Assembly: GCA_961205875.1 (NCBI GenBank)
Contig: OY540814.1
Span: 26,170,151-26,234,150 of the forward strand
Reading direction: 5' to 3'
From: Sialis fuliginosa
Taxonomy: Eukaryota; Arthropoda; Insecta; Megaloptera; Sialidae
Length of the DNA stretch: 64,000 bases
The notes below the pieces were generated by a model that worked only from the letters and a program-made list of their open reading frames with translations, searched no databases and had not been told where the DNA came from. Below, piece after piece: positions 36,679-47,264 of this stretch. The position numbers were made by a program, and so were the translations under genes. Positions within the stretch are counted from its first letter, which is position 1, and each line of letters begins with the position of its first letter.

Positions 36679-37068
36679 TTACTTTACTAACCTTGCCTAT
36701 TTATAGCTATTGGGTATTTATGGAAAACATATTTTAAATACAAGTGCACATAGCATTTACACTTCTATTAAATATGAAAATATTTAATCTAAGGAATGTA
36801 AAATATTTGAATTCCTCGTACGTATTTTGAAATTATGTATTTTGCTTTACATTTTATGGGTTGAATAAATTAAATTTTAAACTTCTCTAATAGAAATTAT
36901 ATACATCAAATATTTGTATAGTAAATATTATATTTGGATTTATTTAATATTTCACTGATTTAAACTATATTTTAAGTTCTATGTCAAAATAAGTATTTAG
37001 AATTTATTTTCGAGTCAACGATTTTTTTCATAATAATACGAGAGCTTTTTTTGCTCATCCATACTATT
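36679..37068. other. AT-rich sequence, nothing recognised
   Basis: No supported feature was found. Confidence 0.4.
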
Positions 37069-37310
37069 AATATAAATGCGAAAGTGTGTCTGTCTCTGTC
37101 TGTTTGTTACCTTTTCACAGCTAAACTGCTGAACCGATCGTGATGGAATTTGGCAGGGAGATAGCTTGCATCCCGAGGATGGACATAGGCTACTTTGTAT
37201 TCCGAAAATATAATATACATATATTTTTTTGTTCTCTCTTTTTTTTGTCGACTTATTTTACACTGTACCACAGTTTATAAAATAGTTGCGGGTAACTGTT
37301 AGTCATATAT
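37069..37310 (-). repeat. Short dispersed insect repeat (copy 3, reverse)
   Basis: It is the reverse of the 1214-1385 type: 'gtctgtttgttaccttttca', then 'ctgaaccgatcgtgatggaa', then 'gacataggctactttgtatt'. Confidence 0.65.
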
Positions 37311-38085
37311 AAATCATAGTTCATTCATCTCTTGCCCCCCCCCCCTCCCCACCTTTTACTACGTAACTCAATTTCGAAAATATTCAGTACATTCTGAAAA
37401 TAATCAAAAACTCAATTTCGAAAAAATTCAGTGCATCTTGAAGATAATTAAAAATCATCCTCGATTATCACAGAATATATTTTCCTTAATTGTATATTCA
37501 TATTATTTATGGTTTTTCTTTTTCAGTCAAATCGATCAATCGGATAATGTATGTATATATATTGTATATACATTTACAAAACACTTTTAGGAAATTGTTT
37601 TTCGCATTTGACTAGCATTCGTTTTCTTTTCATTTCCATTCTATGTGAAACAATTTCACGCGTCATCTGTGTCTTCTCTCTTCTCAATTCTTCATACGTG
37701 ACTCATGTTCTTATATTTGTATCTATAGTGTACATGTATATCGCTATTATCTGTAACAAAAGAGTAATTTAGTGAAGATTTTTAATCAGAAAAATATATT
37801 GTTGTCATTAATTGTGACAGGTACATAATTATCTTTTACATGTACAATGGGCTTCAGAAGTCGTCTGTCACCATAAAGGTCAGAATCGCTTAAAACAGAT
37901 TCGAAAATATTAAGACAAACATCATCGGTTATATTTTTCTAGGGCGGAGCTTATATAATTACATCATTTTAAATAAAAACACAAATATATAATTTTGAAA
38001 TCGCGGGTAAATGTAAATACACTTTTCTAAAAACAAGCACGTGTAAAGTATTATTAATATTTTAGTTGAATTGTTTTTATCTAAT
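37311..38085. other. AT-rich sequence, no supported gene
   Basis: A C-run lies at 37336-37347. Two near-identical phrases 'aactcaatttcgaaaa' occur at about 37366 and 37410. Nothing else was seen. Confidence 0.35.
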
Positions 38086-38089
38086 TCAT

Positions 38090-38222
38090 TTTTTCGGGAT
38101 GTACAAAGTAACATATGCCTTTCCTCAGGATGCAAGCTATCTCTCTGCTAAATTTCTCAAGATCGGTTCAGCAGTGTAACTATGAAAAGGTAACAAACAG
38201 ACACAAGTTACTTTCGCATTAA
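38090..38222 (+). repeat. Short dispersed insect repeat (copy 4)
   Basis: It contains 'tttcctcaggatgcaagct', 'ctcaagatcggttcagcagt' and 'aaaggtaacaaacagacaca', and ends in the typical 'actttcgcattaataata'. Confidence 0.65.
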
Positions 38223-38227
38223 TAATA

Positions 38228-38680
38228 CAGTCGGAACTCGTTTATCTGAAATGCCGAGTTTCGTTTATTCGTAATTTTTTCTCCTCCTTCACCTCCCACC
38301 ATTCTCGAGTCATGGCGTAAACGAACATATTTTTGAAATTTTTTGTAGAATGAAACGCATTGCCAATATAAGAATAGTAAAAATGACACTTCCTGAATAG
38401 ACAAAATTGTCTGTAAAAGTTTTTTCATGATTTTCCAATGTCGAATTTCTACTTCTTTGATTGTATATGTTTTTAAAATATCAAAAAATACGAAGACAAG
38501 AATAAATAAAGGATTTCTTGTAATTGATATTCTATTATACATTTATAACATTTGAATACATCTTCGTGGTGACGTCAATTCCCGCGCCAACGCTGATTGG
38601 TCAATAACTTGATGGAAGCCCCTCTCGACTTCGAATAAACGCGACTTCCTCGTTTCAAAACGATTCGAATAAACGAACTG
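38228..38680 (-). mobile_element. pogo/Tigger-like MITE, complete copy 2
   Basis: The ends CAGTCGGAACTCGTTTAT and ATTCGAATAAACGAACTG are imperfect inverses, flanked by TA (38226-38227 and 38681-38682). The right part holds, in reverse, a CCAAT box, 'ttcccgcgccaa' (E2F-like) and TGACGTCA (38570-38577). The 107-codon frame at 38219-38542 is shared with other copies because of homology. Confidence 0.85.
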
Positions 38681-38819
38681 TATTAGTATGTATAGCTAAT
38701 CAAATATCAAACAGGAATTTAATAAATGCAATCGATTATAAACAATCCAAAAGAACCGCTGCCTATAAATATATATCAGCAACGACAACACAAAACGAAA
38801 TTTATCAAAATCAATCCGG

Positions 38820-39015
38820 GAGCGGGTTTTTTGTACGCGCCGCGCCGCAATAGCAGAATCAATTCCGTCCGATCTGCACAAGTGTTGCCCCTCATTAGAC
38901 TTGTAGATGGTGCTGATGTCTGCTGTCCCTTCCCGGCTGTCCAACAGTCCAGTGTGTTGTCGGTATGCGGTTTGCGACAACGCAACGGTCCTACGGAAAC
39001 GTTGGGTTTAGTTTT
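38820..39015. other. G+C-rich island, possible exon or transcript fragment
   Basis: It is one of the most G+C-rich stretches of the window. It is open in two minus-strand frames and one plus-strand frame (38696-39135), a pattern expected from low stop-codon density. On the minus strand an acceptor-like 'tttccgtag' precedes it and 'gcgcgtac' could be a weak donor. I recognise no domain in any frame. An exon of a flanking gene, or a retroelement piece, are both possible. Confidence 0.3.
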
Positions 39016-39074
39016 TAGATCATTTTTGTTTAAATAAGTATTGTCTAGGGGTGTATAAAGTTTCAGTAAAACTA

Positions 39075-39701
39075 ACACATCACTCAATAAGTTCGTAGGA
39101 TCACATATAGTTGGCGCCACTATTGACAAATCCATATGATTTTTTAAGAAGTACCATCCTTCAAATAATAAGTGTTAAAATTTCATAACAATCTGACGTT
39201 TAGTTCAAAAGTTACAGTGGTTTTAGTAACGCTACTTTTATAATTTTCAAAACTATGTAAAAATCTGAATTTTGTGTGTTGATAAAGCATTGCTTTTTAA
39301 TGGGAAAAGATACCGTTCAAGCAAAATAATGGCTTGACAAATATTATGCGAACTCTGCTCCATCGAGACAAATGGTAGAGAAGTGGTTCGCTGATTTTAA
39401 ACGCGGCCGTACAAACACCGATGATGCTGAACGCTCTGGTCGCCCAAATTCGGTAGTTGTTCTAGAAAACATAAAAAAAGTCCACAAAATGGTTTTGGCT
39501 CCAATGAAGAGGTGATTGCCGAAACTGAAGCCTATTTTGAGACCAAAGATAAATCATTCTACAAAAAAGGCATCGAAATGTTAGAGAAACGTTGGAATGA
39601 ATGTATCACTCTTGAAGGAGACTATGTTGATGAATAAAGTCGAATTGTGCCTAAAAGTTATTGTTTTATTAGTTATCCTACGAACTTATTGAGTGATGTG
39701 T
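39075..39701 (+). mobile_element. mariner element with internal deletion
   Basis: The inverted ends begin ACACATCACTCAATAAGTTC and finish GAACTTATTGAGTGATGTGT, with TA on both sides (39073-39074 and 39702-39703). At 627 bp it is about half the usual mariner length. It carries the first and last parts of a transposase gene but not the DDD catalytic core, so it can move only with a transposase supplied elsewhere. Confidence 0.9.
39300..39637 (+). pseudogene. mariner transposase, N- and C-terminal remnants
   Basis: The first part reads as the mariner DNA-binding region (SAPSRQMVEKWFADFKRGR, then the ERSGRP motif). It has an in-frame TAA about nine codons after the ATG at 39300. The last part reads as the family C-terminus: NEEVIAETEAYFETKDKSF, then WNECITLEGDYVDE and a stop at 39635-39637. 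The junction at about 39508-39512 lacks the whole catalytic middle and shifts frame. A full mariner transposase is about 345 residues. It is the same family as the relic at 51840-52690. Confidence 0.88.
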
Positions 39702-39703
39702 TA

Positions 39704-40655
39704 CATATTGTTCTTTACTAGCACATTGGATATAAATTTAATCTGTCAAACACATTGGCCACGTTCACGACTGACCAAAAACAGTGAACAACGAGCTTTG
39801 ATTGGTTGATTCATGGAATTTCTGGTGGAATGTACCAGAAATTTAATTAATGTCATTTTTTAAGCGTTTAAGGAAGTAAGAAAGGAGTAACTAGAAAGAG
39901 ATAGAAACTAGTGACCAGGGTAACAAAAGAATTTCTACAGGGTACAAAATTATATTATGTTGTCTATTAATTTTGATTGTGGTTAGAATCATAGTAAACT
40001 GTAAACCAAAACTATGACGGTCATTTTTCCCAAATGAATACTATAAATCGGTTTCAAAATAATATGTATTATATGCTTAAAATTACGGTTGAATTTGATC
40101 TGTAAGAGAAACGATAGTTCTTTTAATGAATATTTACTGAAACACTTTTGAAGGCAGTATGAACTATAAACCAATTATTTTTATTAATTAAAAAAAAATT
40201 ATATAAAACCCGAATAATACGCCGCTACCATTTAGGAGCACATTTTTGCGGAGCACACTGGTTTCAATTGACAACATAACACTTAAATACCTCGTTTTTG
40301 GTTACTAGCAAATAAATCCTACAAAACACTTATAATAATGAAAGTTCAGTAAAATAAAACAAAAAAAAAAACGTTTATACCACAAATTTCAGATGAAACC
40401 ATTTCTGTAAGACGTGAACATTTGTCCAATGAAATATCCCACGTGTCCGAGAGAGAGAAGGACCAAGGAAACAACGGACGCTGCAACACGTGTCGCACCA
40501 CTATCTGTATATCTGTAATGATGAAAATTCAGAGTCGGAATAATTTTTACCAATATCAGACAATTTTTTTTAACTTTTTATATTCTAACTAAAAAATATC
40601 TCGGGAAAAAATTTCAGATCTGAAGTGATCAAATCAGATCTTGATAGATCTGCAT
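39704..40655. other. AT-rich sequence, no supported gene
   Basis: No inverted ends or recognised coding region were found. A short G+C-richer part lies at about 40400-40500. Confidence 0.35.
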
Positions 40656-40926
40656 TTTGAGGCATCATATTATTTCACTGGTTTTTGATCTGTGGATACC
40701 TGTAAAGATCTACAAGGATCTACAAAGATATGTAAAGATCGTTGAAAATCGTGATAGAGATTGAAACATTGAAAATTCATGAAATTTCAACGTTAAAAGT
40801 TCATGAATTTTCAACGTTACAACGATCTTCAGAGATCTTTGTAAATCGTTGTAGATCTTTGTAGATCGTTGTAGATCTTTACAGGTCTCCACAATAACCA
40901 GTGAAAAAATATGATGTTGTCTCAAA
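40656..40926. mobile_element. Foldback MITE rich in AGATCT/GATC
   Basis: TTTGAGGCATCATATTATTT and the inverse of its right end (aatatgatgttgtctcaaa) pair with a few mismatches, followed inward by CACTGG / CCAGTG and CCTGTAAAGATCTAC / GTAGATCTTTACAGG. The interior repeats 'gatctacaa' or 'ttgtagatc' about eight times, in inverted orientation left and right. The frame 40710-40925 is a by-product of this repetition. Confidence 0.75.
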
Positions 40927-40929
40927 CTG

Positions 40930-41240
40930 CTGATCTAATTCCACATATAATTAGAAATTAATGAATTTCTTTTTTACTTGTGCTATGAGCCCTCCCTTCA
41001 TGACAAATTTCAAGATTCTTGGTCAACGGGAAATACCCTACAGGTTTTGATGGTCAGTGAGTGAGCCTGTCGGTACCAAAATATGCTGTGAAAGGTCGTA
41101 ACCTTTTATTGCATTAAATTAGAAACTTGAATTTTTTACAGGATTATGACGCTGTGGGCAGACCTTAGTATTTGATATTTTTAACTTGATACCTCTAGCC
41201 GTTCCTAAAAAATAGGGTCTTGATGGACAGACAGAAAGAT
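40930..41240 (+). repeat. Lepidopteran dispersed repeat fragment
   Basis: It contains 'ttcaagattcttggtcaacg', 'ggtcagtgagtgagcctgtc', 'gtgaaaggtcgtaacctttt' and 'taaaaaatagggtcttgatg' followed by 'gacagacagaaag'. This wording is typical of an abundant moth repeat and supports the lepidopteran assignment. Confidence 0.6.
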
Positions 41241-42366
41241 GTACAATACTCATGAATAACAAAAATAATATCAACGTATTTCCCACTTGAAACTAAAGAA
41301 TGAAATACATTTTTCCATACCACTTGTTTTCGACTTTTATCTAAAATAAGTTTAATACACCCCTGAACAAACTGTACACAGCACAAACGTGAAAATATGA
41401 AGGTCGCTATGCGTAGTTTCAAGAATTCAAAATTAATTTAAATTTTCATAAGCTCCCATGTTACAAATACGTGTGTGTACGAATGTGTGTGTGTGAGAGA
41501 GAGAGAATGGTCTGTTTATGGACCACAAGCCGCCTGAATTTATAAATAATTTTTCATATTTTGGTATTGCAGAGATTATGTTATACTTTATGGTCGGACT
41601 TAACAACTAAATAAAATATTAGAGACACTTTTTTTTAAAGTTAAATTGAAGCAGTACATAGATTACACTGAGTTTTGGTATTCCTTGTTATTTCTTGTCA
41701 GATTAAAACAAATATTTTTACTTTTGTAGTAAAAATTTGATTTCTAAATGAAATTAATATTATACAAATGATGTCCTTAATAAAATATCAAAAATGCAAG
41801 GGTATAGATGGCAGGCCTCCGAGAAATACACACCCAAAAAAAAAAAATTATTTCTGTTTATGCTTTAATCGTCGATGGAGCGAAAACGATGAAAGATGGG
41901 GCAAAAATTAACAGGAAAAAATTGCAAATAATAAAATTTCCTATAAGAATTGTGCCTACGATATACATCTAAAACTAATAGTTCCGAAGTGAGAGTCGTT
42001 CAAAATTACAAGACCAAAATGATTTTTAAAAATGGAGCAGAATGCCTCTCATCAATAAAATGTGAAATCGATATTCATTAGTAAAAAAGCGATTATTTTA
42101 GACACAACTAGGAAGCTAGTCACGAGATCAAAAGTATTTTTCACTTTAAATTGTAATTATAGAAGCAAAACTATTTTATGACCTTTTTATGTCAAATTTT
42201 TCATAATCAGTCAATTGCAGAATAAATCAACATGTGTGCGTGATCGTGATTTATTTTTCTGTAACCGTGAGTGAGCGGGCGTGACTAAAATATTTTGTTC
42301 ATGAGCGTGCGTGATCGTGAGTAAAAATTAGTTCTAATAACCACCTCATTTCATCTATATATATAT
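41241..42366. other. AT-rich sequence with microsatellite
   Basis: A GT/GA microsatellite is at about 41470-41507. The stretch with 'gtgatcgtgatttattt' to 'gtgcgtgatcgtgagt' (about 42240-42325) repeats a 'gtgatcgtga' phrase three times. No gene was seen. Confidence 0.4.
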
Positions 42367-43279
42367 GTTACCGGCAATGTATGTAATTCAGGCATTCTAT
42401 AGAATTCCTAGGAATTCTATACAATGTCTGACGATTTCAGGCAAAGTATGAAATATTTGTTAAATAGAAATTTATTATATACTTTGCCTAGGCATTCTAT
42501 AGAATCCCTAGGAATTCTATAGAATGCCAAGATAACATTAGGAAATGTATGAAATAAAAGACAAAATGATATTAATAAAGCAGATAGGTATTATTTAATT
42601 AATTAATATTTTTTATACCTATATTTTTATCTATTCTCACTATTTTAATTATCAAAATATATTATTTTAATTTCCAGTACAATAAATATTCTTGTAAATT
42701 CTGATAGAGCCGGAAATCGGATTAAAATTTACTATTAATACATACTATTAATTTTTCACTGGACGAATGCAAGAAAAAAAGTTTAATAAAATTCAGTCGA
42801 ATTAAAATGACAGCAATTTTTCGTCGGACTAACAAAAGAACTTACGTATTTTTTTATACAGCCGTTTCCGAGATCACTGTGCTACTTTACTGGACATACA
42901 TACATATTTCTATAATATAACACGTAAATATAAAATGTTTATATTGATAAATAAATCAGTATTGTACCGACAATACTGAATTGTAATCTAGAAACCTACC
43001 TACAGCTATCGAGAATGAACCAAGATTTTTTTATTGTATATTTGCATCAGTATTTTATAACATAAAGAAAGGTAACATCTGTACCTGGACCAAAATTGAT
43101 CGATTCACCCTATTTATGTTTATATTTCATACATTGCCGGCTATCAATTAGGTATTCTATAGAATGCCTAGGAAATGTATATAATTAAATTCATTTCATA
43201 CATTGCCTGGTGATTTTAGGCATTCTATAAAATACCTAGGAATTCTATAGAATGCCGTATTTCATACATTGCCGGTAAC
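42367..43279. mobile_element. Palindrome-rich TIR element
   Basis: The ends GTTACCGGCAATGTATG and CATACATTGCCGGTAAC are perfect inverses and sit in (TA)n-like flanks. Inside are four copies of a 38-bp near-perfect palindrome built on GGCATTCTATAGAAT, CCTAGG and its inverse (42391-42430, 42491-42528, 43151-43175 partial, 43219-43256). Each is bordered by 'ggcaatgtatg'-type words. No coding potential was seen. Confidence 0.75.
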
Positions 43280-43364
43280 ATATATACATATATCTACATA
43301 CGTTCGATGTCCATGCATGAACATGTGATATCAAACATAAATTTCAATAAACATACGCAAACGT

Positions 43365-43620
43365 TGTTTTTATTGTTGAAGAAACTCGCGAGGGCTTTCA
43401 CGTTTTGTCAATTCCCCGCCCATAAATAAGCAAAAACATGAAATAACTCTGGTTGAATAACGACGGACGGCATTTCGCAAATAACTAAAATCGAAAGCAG
43501 CACCGACAAAAAGTGGAATCTTACGGAATAATCTCGCAAATAGTCGTCGCTGTAAATTTACCGTAAACCCAAATTACAACACGTGTTCAGGGCCGGATTT
43601 AAACTACTCTTGGTTCTCAT
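43365..43620. promoter_or_regulatory. Candidate non-repetitive island
   Basis: It is G+C-richer, without matches in the window or exon signals. It includes 'ccccgcccataaataag', 'cgacggacggcatttcgc' and 'gtcgtcgctgtaaatttac'. A conserved non-coding element is a guess. Confidence 0.25.
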
Positions 43621-44279
43621 TAAAAAAAAATCACCTCACCAAACTTTTAACTGAAATGTTTTTCTTTGAACAGCTTACTTTTGAAAAAAAAATCGTAACG
43701 TTTTATTTAGCACATTTGGTATAAAAAATATTCAATTTCGTTAATAACTTCATCAAACATTTCTTTCATAATAATCAATGATCCCAAACCCCTTTCAAAT
43801 CAGCAAACGTACGAAAAATCATACAATCAAGGCTTAATTATTTTCATATTGTCCTTCAACATCCCCTATATGTTTGTCTAGTCATCTAGAACTAGATAAA
43901 GTGAACCCTTTGCGATTTAACCCATTCACTCGAACACGTGTGCATTGTTAAAGAACACTTAAAATTGTCAGCTTATCTGACAATCACAAATACAATAATA
44001 CTCTTATGTAGATTGTAATTGTCGTACACATATGGCGGAAATTTGGGCTATAGAAGTATGTAATAATGACTATTATGTGTTGGGCTTTAATTGTATTTAT
44101 TAGGGTTAACACTTGAAATAGAAAAAGGGTTTGTAGAATTATATGCATTATTATTTTTAATGAAATATTTTTCCAGGTTTAGGGTTTTGAAAAATTTTGT
44201 TAAAAATATGTTGATTTTATAGAATGGTATAAAAAGTTAACATTTTTCACCTCTCAAATTTTTTCTTTACTTAAATTTA
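43621..44279. other. AT-rich sequence, possible TTAA-flanked relic
   Basis: TTAACCCATTCACTCG at about 43917 and AGGGTTAA at about 44101 could be the ends of a very degraded piggyBac-like element, but the inverted match is short. No gene was seen. Confidence 0.25.
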
Positions 44280-44600
44280 CCGTAACTTTTGAACCTGTCA
44301 ACAGATTGAAATGGTCTTGAGATTTTTGAAATCAGTGTGCCAAAATCTATATAATGCCATGTACGATAATTTAAAATTTGATAATTTTTAAAGAAATTTT
44401 GTAAATTTTGAACGAATTTTTTTAGCTGGTTCATTTACGAGTATCTCCGAAAATTTGCAAACACTTAAAGTGAGGTCATATCTCGAGAACGGTTTGAGAT
44501 ACAGATTTGCATATGAAAAATTTCTATAAATTTAACATATTTCTAACCAAATCAAAACTTAAACAATAAAATAATTTTTATTTTCAGTTTTAATAACAAT
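44280..44600. repeat. Diverged relic of the foldback family
   Basis: The blocks 'gtaacttttgaacctgtcaa', 'tgccaaaatctatataatg', 'atatctcgagaacggtttga' and 'gatacagatttgca' follow the arm of 30522-31617 but with many changes. No termini remain. Confidence 0.6.
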
Positions 44601-44684
44601 TTACTCTTACAGTTAATTGAATTTTCTATTAACATAGTAAGGTAATGTGTCAACCCTTCACCCTAATAAGTACCTAATCATTAA

Positions 44685-44900
44685 GGGCGTAGAGACATGT
44701 CCTATCGCACAATCTTGATGGCAGATAATTACATATCTGCCGGTGTCATTGAATGACGGACAAACAGGCCTCGACACCCGGCCACTTGATCACGTCACCT
44801 ATTAGCGTAATGCGAGAATCTAATGATTCAATATCTAGTTACAACAATGGGTGAAATGATTGTTGTAATTAATCTGATTAGGTTAGCTTGATTTGGTAAT
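44685..44900. promoter_or_regulatory. Candidate conserved regulatory island
   Basis: It is a non-repetitive, G+C-richer stretch. GGCAGATAATTACATATCTGCC, read as 'ggcagata' and 'tatctgcc' arms, surrounds a homeodomain-type TAATTA (44730-44751). ACAACAAT and its inverse ATTGTTGT surround 'gggtgaaatg' (44842-44867). It has no exon signal. The dense motif symmetry makes an enhancer the best guess, unproven. Confidence 0.35.
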
Positions 44901-45084
44901 GATTGGGGTTAAGGTAAATAGAGAATATTAAATTTTAAGAGCGTACAGTAAAGTCCAAAAACAATTCTTCCTGATATATGGATTCCCAGCTTCGTGATGT
45001 GAATTCATTGACTCATTTAACATCTTCTATTGGGTAATTTGTCTCAGGTTTTCACCCGGAGTCTCAAAGTTTCAACATAATTTA
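44901..45084. other. Unassigned sequence
   Basis: No supported feature was found. Confidence 0.35.
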
Positions 45085-45535
45085 CCAATTTTAATTTGCT
45101 AGAGAGAGGGCATTTGATAGTCTTAAAGTTAATAGTGTAAGCTATATTTAAAAAAAAAGTTGAAGTCTGTAGGATCGTGCCAAGCTGAGATATTTAATAT
45201 TATTATATTTAATTTGCTAATAAAAGGGGAAGGAGGTCTCGACGATCTTAAGGCATTTGATAGTCTTAAAGTTAATGGTGTAAGATGTATTTAAAAAAAT
45301 GTTAGAGTCTGTAGGATCGCGCCAAGCTGAGATATTAACTATTCAACTTATTTATTAATTTATCAATTTTAATTTGCTAATAATAGGGGAAGGAGGTCTC
45401 GACGGTCTTAGGATATTTGATAGTCTTAAAGTTAATGATGTAGGCTATATTTAAAAAAAAAATTGGAGTCTGTAGGATCACGCCAAGCTGAGATATTAAC
45501 TATTCAACTTATTTGTTAATTTATCAATTTTAATT
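45085..45535 (+). repeat. Tandem array homologous to 23769-24265
   Basis: Three units of about 150-160 bp carry 'gatagtcttaaagttaatg', 'taagctatatttaaaaaa', 'gtctgtaggatcgcgccaag' and 'gaaggaggtctcgacg' in order. The unit matches the 23.8-kb array at many positions but differs consistently ('tgtaggatc' here, 'cctcgatc' there), so the arrays have homogenised separately. Confidence 0.8.
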
Positions 45536-45663
45536 GACATTTTTGGTGATTTTTGAACATCTTTTTAGGGAGACAGAGGGCGGAAAAATAAATCTCGCCC
45601 AGGGTACCAGACTTGCTAAGGCCGGCTTTGAACTTACTTATAATGCGTAAAAATGTCACACAT

Positions 45664-45803
45664 ATACAAAGTAGCCTATGTCCTTCCTCAGTTTGCAAAC
45701 TATCTCTCTACCAAATTTCATTAAGATCGGTCAATTGGTTTAACTGTGCTACAGGTAACAAACATACCGAGAGAGGCACATTAACATTTTTAATATAAGT
45801 ATG
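45664..45803 (+). repeat. Short dispersed insect repeat (copy 5)
   Basis: It contains 'caaagtagcctatgtccttc', 'ccaaatttcattaagatcgg' and 'ggtaacaaacataccgag', and ends 'aatataagtatgga'. Confidence 0.65.
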
Positions 45804-46229
45804 GATAGACAAAAATTATATACTGCTAAAAGGAAAGAATTATGAAGAGAAGTTTAAGAAAAAACAGTTTACATTTTTATGGTAGCCTCATTGGTTCGGC
45901 AAATGTAAAAAAGTCAATATACATACATAACAATCAATAAAAGTAAATTTACAACAGTGAAATATGCTGTTTAATATTTGTTATTATGTTTAGAGGCGCT
46001 ATGATGTCAGCACTTGAGTATCTAAAGTAATAAAAAAATTAACATATTGCTCGTAAAAATGTAGAATATTGGCAACAAGAGAGATTTATGATTTCACTAC
46101 ATATCAGTGATTTATATGCGTGTAATTTTAAAATATAATATAGAATCTAGACGTTGATGTAGTCAACAAATTCCATCATGTTTTCATTCGATATACATTC
46201 TTTTTATAATAGGTTCTGACAGTTTTTAG
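45804..46229. other. AT-rich sequence, nothing recognised
   Basis: No supported feature was found. Confidence 0.4.
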
Positions 46230-46640
46230 TTTTTAATATTTTTAGTTTTCCGTACCGAAATCGGAAAAAAATGAACCAACACTCATACCTCTGTTTGTCG
46301 AAGCCTTCTAACGACTGAATCGTTTGACCTAGAAAGTCGAGAATTGGCATAATAATAGCAAATAGTAGACCAATAATAAAGATATCATAAAACTATAAAA
46401 GTGGAGTAAATAGGTCACAATATTTTTATTCATTCCTGGTGTGTGGGGTATCAAATGAAAGCCGATAATTCAAGGAATTGTTATTATTAAAAATTTCGTT
46501 TAACAAATTTTCAAAAATATCATAAAAATGTATCCACTTTTCAAAAATTGTTTTATTTATTTAACTTAACTAATAATTTTAATTGTCAAAACTATTTTTA
46601 TACTACAAAATAAGATTTGGAAGTATTTTTGATCGAACGA
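46230..46640 (+). repeat. Unassigned lepidopteran-type dispersed repeat
   Basis: It contains 'agttttccgtaccgaaatcg', 'tcgaagccttctaacgactg', and 'ggtgtgtggggtatcaaatg' followed by 'aaagccgataattcaagg'. The style matches retroelement tails. No second copy is in the window. Confidence 0.4.
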
Positions 46641-46941
46641 CACCAATTACAATCCTTAATTGTGACAGGGACCAAAAAATAAAATTTTTATTTTTTTCAC
46701 TATAATAAATATTGTAGTTTTAAAAAAAAAAGCTCGATTTTTTTGTACTAATATAGGTATTTAAAGGTTGAGGGATGTAAGATTAAAAATCTTATTATAA
46801 TTCCTTTGGCGTTTTATTTATTGCTGTACAATTATTAATTCCGGAGATATAAGCTTTCAAAAGGTGACAAATTTTCGTTGCATTCTTGGGGAAGACAGTT
46901 CTACTTTAAAAATTAAAATGATTTCGAAAAAAAAATCAGTT

Positions 46942-47264
46942 ATGTCCGGTATTATAAAGGAGCTCGCAAATTTGCTAGCTTGCAAGCACTCTCAAATGAG
47001 ATATCAAACTTATATGACAGTTCTTTTGGAGATTCTTGAAGACTTTGGCAAGTTTCGCGCACGCGTTGTAGGTAAACACCAACGGTATTAAAACAGTGGT
47101 GATATTATGAAAATTATTTTGTACGGTCAAAGATGCCAACTGTGCTACAATTAGTTGAAGTATCACTGCTCTAAATTCCATAGATACTAGTACATAATTA
47201 ATACCCCATTTGAGAGTGCTTGCAAGCTAGCAAATATTGCAAGCTCCTTTATAATACCGGACAT
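46942..47264 (+). mobile_element. MITE with ATGTCCGG ends, copy 3
   Basis: The ends ATGTCCGGTATTATAAAGG and CCTTTATAATACCGGACAT are perfect inverses. Subterminal GCTAGCTTGCAAGC-type palindromes differ slightly from the other copies. It is the best preserved of the three. Confidence 0.88.

Noticed and set aside
43917-44107. TTAA-flanked CCC..GGG as another piggyBac-like MITE
   Set aside because: The inverted match beyond CCC is too short; kept only as a remark in the region entry.
15787-47181. Two 68-codon frames starting MEFRAV
   Set aside because: Both are in copies of the ATGTCCGG-ended MITE. The third copy does not keep the frame.
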